This document shows, in pieces, positions 1 to 12,500 of a DNA stretch of 64,000 nt. The DNA lies in the NCBI RefSeq assembly GCF_037042905.1, contig NC_087254.1, positions 13,687,103 to 13,751,102 on the forward strand, given 5' to 3'. This stretch comes from Lytechinus pictus (lineage: Eukaryota; Echinodermata; Echinoidea; Temnopleuroida; Toxopneustidae). The notes under the pieces are model-generated. The model did no database searches. It was not told the origin of the DNA and was given only the letters and a program-made list of their open reading frames with translations. Made by a program: the position numbers and the translations under genes. Each line of letters begins with the position of its first letter. Within the stretch, counting starts at the first letter, position 1.

Positions 1-400
1 GCGAGTAGCTTTTGATGAATGATGTGGAATTTGTATCCTCCCATTTGTCTAGGAACTCTATTTAATTACACAAAATTTGCTGTTCTCTCCTTTGAACGCA
101 TCACAATAAACAAGTTTGTTTACCCCAATAGTTTTGTATTTTATGTATTGAACTGAACTTTGAAAAATGCATTTTTGTAATGTCAAGACATTCAAAACTA
201 TGTGTTTCTCTGATTTTCTTTGAACTTTCTGATTCTGATGTTAAACATGCCTGATGGAACTTGTATAAAAGATTAAATCAGTAATCAAAGGGAAACCTCA
301 TCCACGTAATGGCCATTTTGATAGGTCTGCATGCTTAAAGCAACAGGTCATACCAATATCACCATCATGCTAACTAGATTCATATGGGCGCAACACATAC

Positions 401-593
401 CAGAGACAGTGGGCAGCAGTTACAATCCATTCTGATGAGATGAGAGTTGCCCCACAGTATTGACCATAATCTTCACTGTAGAGATAAGCCATCCAAGGGA
501 ATTCCCCCTCCTGTGCATTGACTCCGCCCACAATCCGAGGCTGGTAAGGGTTATATGCAGGTCTTGTTCCACAAATTGAAGTATGCAGAATAT
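401..593 (-). CDS. Gene A exon 28: second trypsin-like domain, activation site and catalytic His (continues outside window)
   Basis: 193 nt, phase 1 in and 2 out, acceptor CACATTAG, donor GTATGT. It encodes the linker Cys (SICGTRP), activation site [35 protein letters not shown] and one more residue. It has the same intron position and phase as exon 15, so the two protease domains come from one ancestor. Asp and Ser of the triad lie beyond the window, so activity cannot be judged. Confidence 0.9.
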
Positions 594-3500
594 CTAATGT
601 GATAATAATTAGGAGCTGGTAAGTACCATGTCTTACAAATAGCATTGCTCTTATTATCAAGGTACGAGATTATATCTCGCTGAGAGCAGCATTTTTTGTC
701 TTAAACTATAGTCAGAACATTACAAAGGGACTTAGAAAAAGCTAAACTGAATCCTCCTTTATGGACCAAATATATTTTCATCTATTTGTAATATTTAGAC
801 ATCTCTATGCACCATATGATCCCATTTGTAATTAAACTTGATTCTACTGATTTATAATGATTTGCTAAATAAATTGCTTATAGGCATCTTCATAGCACTC
901 ATTTTTCAAGAAATGAAATACCACCAAGCACTTTACAAACAACAAGATAAAGTAAACACATTTAAAATTTGAAAAGAAGAAAATTCATCTAACATCGGCT
1001 TGTGTGTCATGATTATATTATAAAACCTCATGTAATAAGTCATAATATTAGAGCCAAGAAGATTAATACTCCATTGGTTAGAATAAAATATCATTTTGTG
1101 ATCAATCTAAGGCCTTGATTTCTATTTCCATTGAGTTATTTATACATTTATAAAACTTTTTGTTAGGCTGACATTTAAATTGAAAGAACATGGTACAATT
1201 TACTCTGGAGTTCAAATAATCACTTATGTCTAATACATTCCCACCTGCGCTTGGTCCAGTGCATCGCCCCAAAAGATCTTCTTCAGTTTCGGGCAACGAA
1301 TCACATATAAGCGGCCATTCCTCTCCATGCTGGTCCTCATAGACTGCTGCACATAGATCCAACTCGGCCATACAGGATGACTTACAAGGCTGGCGAGTAG
1401 GTCCATGGTGGGGACACTCAGGAAACAACATGTTGCACGCTAGTTGGAGATGGCTGCTTTCCTGTGGGCAACTGCTTGTCACCTATGATTGGATATTAAA
1501 TGGTGGTGTAAACGATGAGGGGTAGTGAGAGTATATATTTCGATAGGGAGCAGGACAACTTAAATCAAAATGCATGTTTCACCATTCAGAAACTGAGGGC
1601 ATTTGATATCAAGTTCTAAGGCATGGTATTTTTCTTTCTTGTAGGGTCATATTTACTTTTTCTTAACTACATGTCGGCCTGCTTTAAAAATCACAGGGCA
1701 GGTTGGACGGTCAAATCCTGCCCCTGGTAGCACAGCCCAACAAATCATAATCCTGGTATTAGTCAAGACACTAAGACAAACCGGCACCATGAGATACTTT
1801 GATTGACCCAAGGGGGTGTTTCACAAAGATTTAAATGTGACTTTAAGTCCCACTGTAGATTCCCAGTTGTGTATAAGTACATCGACACATTGATAAAGAA
1901 CATGCTACGAGGATGCGCGCTTCTATGGTATGAATCAATGATGGTGCACATTAAACATCAAAGGTGCGTCAGAATGAAGCATACTAACTTTAAGCGTATG
2001 AGATACACTTTCAAATCAATCCTCAAATCCCATTATTAATAGAATAGGGTTAAGTCATACTTAAATCATTATGAACCACCCTCAGGATTGCATAAGCTCC
2101 TTTGCTACACTTTAATACCAGAAAAGTAACCCTTTAAGCCTAAAATGTGAACACTCAAGGTGTGAAATCAAATACATTACTTATGGAAATTGTAATTCCA
2201 TCTTAATGTATAACAAATTGCATTGACAAGCAGAAAAAGGCTCACAGATTCTCTTGTGTCATTGTTTAAAATGATATTCAAGTGTAAATAAACAAAAATC
2301 GAATTCATGCTTTTATCGAAAATGCATAAATCAAATAGAAATCAAAACCCATAGAGTAAATATCAAAATAGGAAAACATCTCTTTCGAAAGTACTCACCT
2401 TTCCCAATATGCTGTCAGCATCTGCAGCACTGGTCGCATGCTGGTTAGGGAAATAGGTCATATTATACGGCAAAAGCTGACTACAGCTTGCAGGAACATC
2501 CACACAAATGGCTTTTCATGAAATTAAAAACAAATTTTAAACTAGACATCACAAGCTATACTTAAGGCTAAGCCAAATCAGAAATGTTTCATTAAGGTTG
2601 ACGCAAAGGGACTCATGACCTTTTCTGAAACACGTCTTCAACTGGCAAACCAAATAAATAACTTTCACAGAGTTACATGTATATAAATTTTCAGTGTCAA
2701 TTTCAGTAAACTTTTGACAACTTTATGACCTAAAAATCTTTTACACAGTTTAAATGTATATATTTAAGGGCACCTTTGTGATCATACAAACAAATTGGCA
2801 GTTGTCACTTTCAAAATTTACATGATGTTGGGTAAATACTATTCTATCAATATAAGTTTTCATTTTTTTAATTTCATTTCATTTACTGTCTCTGCAACTT
2901 TTTCAAATACAAATACATAACATAATGTTGAACAATAAAAATATGAACAAGATTGTATTTTCTATAACATAACAATTTCAAAGGTTGCAGGGGTTGCCAC
3001 TATAAGCATAGCTTGAAAGTGTGGCAACCACACAAGTATGCAAACAGACTATAAGATCATATTAATTATTTTCATACATAATGAATGGCTATGTATCTGA
3101 GGACTGCCAAAAGTGGGAAAACATGATTAAAAACATGACGAGTGATTCTATTGTGATATACATCCCAATACCATTACGACAATACTTCTACTACTAATAA
3201 TAAAAGGGATAATGATGCAAATCATAACTAAGGTAATTATAATGATAATGATCAATATACACGATGTAAACAATGATCTAATCAGGGTAGTCCTTTCAAG
3301 GGCCCTGCATTAAATACTATTCTATCTTTTCATAGCTATGAAGATTAAATTCCCCACTTATAGCTCTAAGCCAACTACATGTAGCTGCGATACAAACCCA
3401 TGCATCCATTAAGCAAGAGCATACCACAGAGACAATAAGATTGATAAAGTGGTAGTCAATAATGCCCCTTGCACATTACTAATGCGCAAGGGCCCAACAT

Positions 3501-6500
3501 AGTCAGGATGGGACCAGAATAGCCCCAATACCCGCTACCGGTATTTTTAAAGGATATCATTCACTCAGTAGCGTACACAGGATTTTGAAAGGGAGGGGGA
3601 AGGTTTTCAAGCTGAATGAAATGCTGACAACAAAAAAAAAAGGTCTTCACCACTAATTTTACGTTGTTTTGTATCCCAAAAAAAATTGACAAGCCAAAAA
3701 ACTAGTGGAATGCCTCTGGCTGTCTCACCTGCATCACACGATTCAATATAGCAGCAGTGCTGACTTTGAAAACTACTATAAAATAATTATTCACAACAAA
3801 CAATATTCATATAATGATACAATACTACGTTCATTGACATTTGATCATGTGACCTAAAACTTGTCAGTGATACTTGATTACCCCTATATCCACATTTTAT
3901 ACACTATATCTATAAACTTTGAAAGTCACATGTATGACAGCAATATAATAATAACCTCTAAAATGGTCAAAGTTCAATGACCTTAAATGACCTTTGACTT
4001 TGGTCATGTGACCTGACACTCGCATGAGATGTTTAGTGATACTTGATAATTCTTATGTCCAAGTTTTATGAACTAGACCAATATACTTACAGAGTTATGA
4101 TGGTTATTCAACAAATACCCCCAACATGGCCAAAGTTCATTGACCTTAAATGACCTTTGACCTTGGTCATGTGACCTGAAACTTGGATGGGATGTTCAAA
4201 GATACTTGATTACTCTTATTGCCAAGTTTCATAAATCAGATCCATAAACTTTCAAAGTTATGATGGTAATTCAACAGATACCCCCCCCCCCCCACATGGC
4301 CAAAGTTCATTGACCTTTGATGTTGGTCATGTGACCTGAAATGCGCACAGGATGTTCAGTGATACCTGATTACTCTTTGTCCATGTTTTAGGAACTAGAC
4401 CAATAAACTTTCAAAGTTATGATGGTAATTCAACAAATACCTCCAATTTAGCCAAAGTTCATTGACCCTAAATGACCTTTGACCTTAATCATGTGACCTG
4501 AAACTTGCACAGGATGTTCAGTAATACTTAATTAACCTTATGTGCAAGTTTCATAAACTAGGTCCATATATTATCTAAGTTATTATGACATTTCAAAAAC
4601 TTAACCTTCGGTTAAGATTTTGATGTTGATTCCCACAACATGGTCTAAGTTCATTGACCCTAAATGACCTTTGACCTTGGTCATGTGACCTGAAACTCAA
4701 ACGGAATGTTTAGTAATACTTGATTAACCTTATGGCCAAGTTTCATGAACTAGGGCAATATACTTTCTAAGTTATGTTGTCATTTCAAATACTTAACCTT
4801 AGTTTAAGATTTGGTGTTGACGCCGCCGCCGTCGAAAAAACGGCGCCTAGTCTCACTCTGTGATGCAGTTGAGACAAAAATGGTTTAAGGTCTTCAACAC
4901 AATTTTAGGGGGGGTTGGGGTTTGGGTATCGAAAAAAGGGTGTGGTTGAACACCTGTAAATCACTTGGTGGTCAGTCACGATATGTAATACTCACGACAA
5001 TATTCCTCATCAATAAAATCCTGACAGTCATTGTAATTATCACACAGAGCTGCTGTCGAGATACATCGTCCATTAGGACACTGGAAAGCATTACTTGCAG
5101 TACAATCTATGCAGGAAAATAAGTGGAGTTAAATGATATCAAAAGTGTTAGACACATTGCAATTCTTAAAGTTTATCAGATATAGCCAAAATAACATCGT
5201 AACAGACCAGGGACGGAAGGCGAGGGGGAGATTTTTTTTTTCTGATCTTCGACCGTTGATCTTTTATACTCTGGTGTCACTCCCCTGACAACTGTCCTTC
5301 TAAAGTTTTCTGAGCGTTCAAAGCAAAAACACTAGGAAAACAATGGTTGTGTACATGTATGTCACTTTCATTCATCAAAACATGAAGCCACATGTTATTA
5401 GTGGGATATTTTGAACATGACAAATAGACTCCTTGTGTATCCTTCTTCATCCTTGTTTGATATAACTTTGCAAACTCAAGTATGAAATGCAGGGATTTAA
5501 TGTTTGTGACATTGGTATGTAAAATGCAAAAGATTGTGAAAGGATATGAAGTAAAAAAAATCTTATTTGCAAATATCAAAATATATCTGCTAAAGTGCTT
5601 ATCAAGAATAGAAAATATTTAGAGATAGATCTGTTTGTTTGAATTAAAAAAAAAGGAATGAGCACTCCAAAGAAACCCCTTACCTGGCCTTTCAAGAGTT
5701 CTAACTTCTACGAAGAACCCAGATGCCTCAGTTGATTCAATATCAGGTCTAAACATTATCCAGGCTTTATTATCATCTGAGACAATATCACTGGGAGTAA
5801 TAAATCCAGAGAGTCCTGTAAGTCGGACACCCGCATCTGGGGATTCCCCGGTTCCTACAATCACCATGTCCCGATGAGATTCGGTATCAAATCTTGCAAA
5901 ACGGAAGTAGAGTCCATGTTGGGGAGGTGCGGTGATAAGCCATAGAAGAATTTGACTGTTAGGATAAGTCATTGGGTAGTTGGGTGAGGTAAAGTTCAGG
6001 AGGTCCCCACATTCCATTGTTATGGAATATTCTGCACAAAATCGAAATATTTAAAATAACTGTTAACATAACATCCAGAGCATATGCAAAATATCAGAAT
6101 TAACTCTCCCCACCACAGACATAACCCCTCTTGTGACCCAGTAATTTAAGGCTGCAACCTTTAGAGGGGTTTTGCCTAGACCATACTAATGTAACCCACA
6201 ATGACTTTCGATTGGTATAAAGAAAAGCTTTGTTTGTAGATCTACACTGACATTGCATAGTGTGATTTGCTAATCAATAGCATGCAATAGCTACACTCAG
6301 TGTGTCATGTGAACGAACTTTGACAAAATCGAATTTGGCAGTCCACTGTATGTTACTCTAGTTGTACAAAGTGGGCAAAGAGTTAAGGGAGAACAATACC
6401 CTTCGGACAAATTAGCTTGTGTGACAACAGAAAAAAAAAATCAGAGAATAAGGTTCATATAAAGTTTGAAAACAATCTGACACACAACAAGATGAGCATT

Positions 6501-9500
6501 TGAATGTCAAGATTATTATGGAGATCCTTCTATTTGCAATGCAACCAACATGTGATGTCACACACAATGAAAATATACAATACTTTATTGCTCATTCTAA
6601 TGGAAGTAAATCTCTTATTTAATGATATACATGTATATATCAAAACCTCCATTACACATCCTCACATGGAAATAACACCTGGGGCCCATTTCATAAAGAG
6701 TTACAACTGTTGTAACTTTGCCATTATGGCAACTACCATGGCAACCTTGATTCTGATTGGCTGCTAAGCCCTGTTACCATGGTAGTTGCCATAATGGCAA
6801 AGTTACAACAGTTACAAGTCCTTTATGAAACAGGCCCCTGATCTTTGGATAGACTTGATGAAAATTACAACTTAAGTAATATATGTACAAAAGTAATAAT
6901 GGAGTTGTACAAATGTGACATCACATATCCTGGTCAAAGTCCATAATATTAGTGATCTCAACATTCAAATTCTCGTAACTTTCTATTTATTCAGTTTTTC
7001 TCAAATTCATTTGTTTCTCTGAGGGCCATCTAAAATACCAGTGAGCCAGTTTCAAGGGCTTCATTATCTTCATATTAATGTGCTGAAGAATATGTTCATC
7101 TCATAAAACATAAAACATGTATCAGACTTGATAAAGTGTATATTGATATCGTTTTAATGTATTTGATGTTCTAAATGAGGTTGCTATAAACATATGAGGA
7201 TTGTTAGAGTCATATCTTCAAGGAGCAAACCTTCAAACTCCACTGGGTAAATCGCTATGATGAAGCCCTGTTCTCTGACGGTTAGATCACTTTTAAAAGA
7301 CACCCAGTACTGGTACTGAAGAGATATCCTGGTAACATTCTGGAGCAGATGATGTCCAGTCCAGCTTCCCAAGATGCTGCTTTCATCGGTTGGATCATGT
7401 CCAGTGCCTATAGCAAGTCTCTCAAACGGGTCTTCAATGTTGATGACATCAATATCAAAGCGTGCTCCATACCCCTCTGGTGCTGTGATGGTCCACAGCT
7501 GAGATACATCATTAGGGTAAGCGTTTGGGAAGTTTGGTGACGACATGTACACCACGTTACCAGGTACAAGGGTAATGTTTTCATGAATATTACCTGTAAT
7601 GACATTTAGTATAGATCAGGAGTCATTCATGTGCAGATAAAAACATTGCAGAAATGATTCTCCCTTCTCAAACCAACCTGTGTTTTTATAATGATGATAA
7701 TGATAAATAAATAATAATAATAATATGCAACATTAATACAGCTCTTAATAAAATGTTTTTAAGCGCTGCATACTATTAGCCCGACTTAAATACCGCTACT
7801 CTTATCAGGTGCTTGAACACTGAAGGAATACCTTTCTACAGGTACCTATAATCATGTACACCAGGGTGGAGAGTGGCAAATGTCGATAAATATACAAAAA
7901 TACACACATTGACTATACATTTCCATGTTCAAAATACAATGAAATCTGTCACCATTTTCCCTGTACAATGTCACTGGTAATACAAATGGACATTCAGTCA
8001 TGACTTACATGTACCTAGCATAAATCAGTGGAACCCTTATAGCAACCAAAAGCACATTTTATTGTAATATAAGTTGTTTTTTCTCTCCTACAATAAACGA
8101 ACAGCATACCACAACTACATCTGATGACTTTGTGTCTTATTGTGTAGCTAATTGAGGAGCCTATCATAGGTTTCTTCGGTGGTGACCCTGACGTGATATG
8201 AATTTTATTGTAATGTAAATTTTTGGGGTTGCTACAAACTAAAGCATACACACTAACCGTTCAAGAGACAATCGGTAAACTGGATGTCATCGACGCTGAT
8301 GAATCCTAGGGGATGTCCATCCAGCATGGCCTGGATGATGAACCATCCTGCAGCACCCAGTTCAAATTCACCAATGAGCCATCTGTTAAGTATCTTTCCC
8401 GGTAATGTCCACACTGGCTCGGGGGTGGTCGAGTTCTCCGACAAAAAGTACACGGTAAGGTCAACGTTATCACCACTGGATATGAAATAATAGAAGGTGA
8501 AGCACTGCCGGTGGTCAGTCCTAGTCCCCCAGAACTTGCTACTTGCGAGTGCTGCAGTGTATTGGGTATCCTCCTCCAATGCCTCAGCATAGATGTAATG
8601 ACCACCTATCGGGAGAAGATCAATATCATAAAATGATAGTGTTTATTCTGCCAACAAAATGGGTCTACATCAATCAACCTGTTGGGGACTGAATGATTTT
8701 GCTATAACACATTTTTTATATAGACTCCAGCACGGATATAAGCGGGCTTAGTCTCCAAATGTTTATTCACATTTAGGAACTCAGTGGATCTCTGCAAACG
8801 CATAAAATTTGAAAGCTTGGTTTCCTTCTAGTCATCCGATTCAATCCACCTTTGCTCATGCATTTTGGGTGCATCAGAGATATTTTCAACAAGCAATTTA
8901 TTTTCAGCAGAAATTATGGCAAGAGCAAGGTGCTCAAGGAAGATGCATTTCTCACATGTGATATTGGTAATTTCAAATTTTTAACAAATACATGTATACC
9001 GTACCAATTCAAATAGGCTTATGGCTCTAACTATTCCATGCTTCAATCAATCAAACTTCTAATTAAATTTATTTGTTTAACCAGACAAGAGAAGATTTAT
9101 AATTCACCTGTAACTTAAAATATTAACCCATGTTTCAATGATCCAAGAGAAAGTAGTTTGCATTAGAACGTGAGTATGGGGAGGGAGGGGGAGAGGGAGG
9201 GGGAGGAGCAATTTCAGCAACTGCCCCAAGTGATGCATTTTCTTGGTATACCCAGTTATGTGCCCAGACAGTATGTGTCCGGACAATCCGTTTTAAACAG
9301 CCATTTGGAAAAGTTCCATCAATTTTTAGTATAAACTGTTAAGCAATATCATAGAAAATACTCAATCAAAATGATTCCATAACAATAGAGTAAATAATGA
9401 AAATTTAAAAAATTTTGACAAAATAACAAAAATACATTTAATGAATGGGATATAAGGATGTAGCAAGAAGCAAAATAGGGCTATCTAGAAAAAGATTACA

Positions 9501-12500
9501 ACTATTGAATTCATATTTTTTGTGTAATCAAAAGCTAAAAAGAATCTGACACCCCACCCCCATCAAACAATATATAATTGCAACAAGTGGAACGCCTCTG
9601 GCAGTCTCGCCTGCATTACGCAATTTAATATAGCAGCAGTGCTAACTTTGAAAACTACTATAAAATAATCATTCACAAACACACCATTCATATAATGACA
9701 TAATACCACGTTCATTGACCAAAGATGACATTTGAACGGTGACTTAAGACTTGTCAAATACACCCATGTCCACATTTCATTCACTCTATCCATAAACTTT
9801 CAAAGTTATGATGGCAATTCAACAATTACCCCAACATGGCCTAAGTTTATTGACCTTAACTGACCTTTGACCTTGGTTTTGTGACCTGAAACTCACAGGG
9901 GATGTTTAGTGATACTTGATTACTCTTATATCTCAAGTTTTATGAAATAGATCCATAAACTTCAGAGTTAGGATGGTAATTCAACAAATACCCCCAACAC
10001 GGCCAAAGTTCATTGACCTTAAATGACCTTTGACCATGGTCATGTGACCTGAAACTCGTACAGGATGTTCAGTGATACTCGATTACTCTTATGTCCAAGT
10101 TTTATGAACTAGATCCATAAACCTTCAGAGTTAGGATGGTAATTTAACAAAGACCCCCAACACGGCCAAAGTTCATTGACCTTAAATGACCACTGACCAT
10201 GGTCATGTGACCTGAAACTCGCACAGGATATGCAGTGGTACTTGATTAACCTAATTTCTAAGTTTCATGAACTAGATCCATAAATTTTCAAAGTTATGAA
10301 GGTAATTCAACAAATACCCCCAACTTGGCCAAAGTTCATTGACCCTAAATGACCTTTGACCTTGGCCATGTGACCTGAAACTCAGGAAGGATGTTCACTA
10401 ATACTTGATTGACCTTATGTCCAAGTTTCATGAACTAGATCCATAAATTTTCAAAGTTATGATAGTAATTCAACAAATACCCCCAACTTGACCAAAGTTC
10501 ATTGACCCTAAATGACCTTTGACCTTGGTCATGTGACCTGAAACTCGAGCAGGATGTTCACTAATACTTGATTAACCTTATGCCCAAGTTTCATGAACTA
10601 GGTCTATATACTTTCTAAGTTATGATGTCATTTCAAAAACTTAACCTTCGGTTAAGATTTTGAAAATAATTCTCCCAACATGGTCTAAGTTCATTGACCC
10701 TAAATGACCTTTGACCTTAGTCATGTGACCTGACACTCAAGCAGGATATTTAGTAATACTTGATTGACCTTATGTCTAAGTTTCATGAACTAGGTCCATA
10801 TACTTTCTAAGTTATGATGTCATTTCAAAAACTTAACCTTAGGTTAAGATTTGATGTTTACGCTGCCGCCGCCGTCGCCGTCGGAAAAGCGGCGCCTATA
10901 GTCTCGCTCTGCTATGCAGGCGAGACAAAAACTACTTACCCACTCCCGGCTCTGTGTGATCCGCGAACGGACCAACAAAATTCCACAGCTCATCTCCATG
11001 GGTCATATTCCAGTCAAGGTTTTCTACAAACTGAACCTGAGTCCACCCGCACCAATCCGTATCAAAAGTACATTCAATGTCACTAGACGTGGAAACCTGA
11101 CGGTCTATGTATGAAATAGCGTCTCCGCTGAAATTATGGTAGAGATCTGTGTGTTGAGCATGGGATAAATGTCATAAGGATTTAATTCATACTTAAAATA
11201 TTGAAAAAATTAAGTATCAAGGAATTACATGGAAGGTTCATCAAAACTTTCAGTTAATTCTAATCACAGCATATACATCAATGAGCCTTATCAATCAAAG
11301 ATTGAAACAATCTAATAAAGGACAACAAAATTTTTAATTTTTAGATTTTAAAAATCATAAATTTTAAAAATGTAATTTTTACTGTTCAAGAAAATTGATA
11401 ATATTCATATTTCCTAAGAACATCTAATCATTGCAGCACGAGATACAGATTATGTTTTTTTAAACATAATTCAATGCGTATAATTATGATAAACTGGGAA
11501 TTATGATAACAAGGAAGGAATTTGTAAATAGATACAAATGATAGAATTACATTTTACATTCACTAATAACATGTGGAAAGTTCTAATATAGGACTATTAA
11601 ATGGTGGAATGGAAGAGATTGAAAGAGAAAGATGAGAGTAAAAAGTATCTCCTGTGAGATTGGAGTAGTCCTCAAAAGACTGTAAACCAGGTAAGAAGTG
11701 ATGACTTGGAGCAGAAGAGTATGGTAGATTAATTGAGAAGCCCTAGCAGCAATGAGTAGATGAGCAGCTGTCAGGGTTGCCTTCTCGTCGATTTGACATA
11801 TTGTTCTGGGCCCCGTCTTACAAAGAGTTACGATTGACCCAATCAATTGTAACTCTATGGAAATCCATCAATGTCATAATTTTTTCTACAACAAATTTGC
11901 ACAATGTCTTAGGTAAACACAGAGAAGCACAGCAAATTTTCAAGAAAACAATGAATGCATGAATAAACATCATAGTTAGAAAATATTTTGAACAAACATG
12001 CATAATAGATGTTGATGGCTTTCCATAGGTGTGATTGATCAGATCAATCGCAACTCTTTGTAAGACGGGGCCCAGGTCTTGTTAAATCAAAATTACCTTT
12101 GCATGTTGATCCACTCGAAATTCTCTGACAGACACAAGAATACCCGACTGCATTTGCCATACAGATGTTCCCTTCCCCGCACGGTTGGTCTGCACAGTAA
12201 CTAAAATTGTCTTCATTTTTCACAGGAATGATGAAAAATAAACACAAATTTGCATTATAATAAATATGTAGACTGATCGATCAACCTTTCATTCTTAGAT
12301 TGTTGTTTTTAGATACTATGAGTAAGAAAATTGAGGAATTACAGAATAGAATTATGAGGCTTCAATAAACACCATAACCTTTACTACTATTGAAGTCCTT
12401 ATATGATCCTTTTTAAATGTGATTATCTATCACTGAAAGATTTGAGTTGTCTCCCACTAAAAGGAAGAAAATTACAGTTAACAGATAAAACAATTTTCCA

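Noticed and set aside
7349..8490. Plus-strand frames opposite the CUB and MAM exons
   Set aside because: They mirror the coding exons and show no domain of their own.
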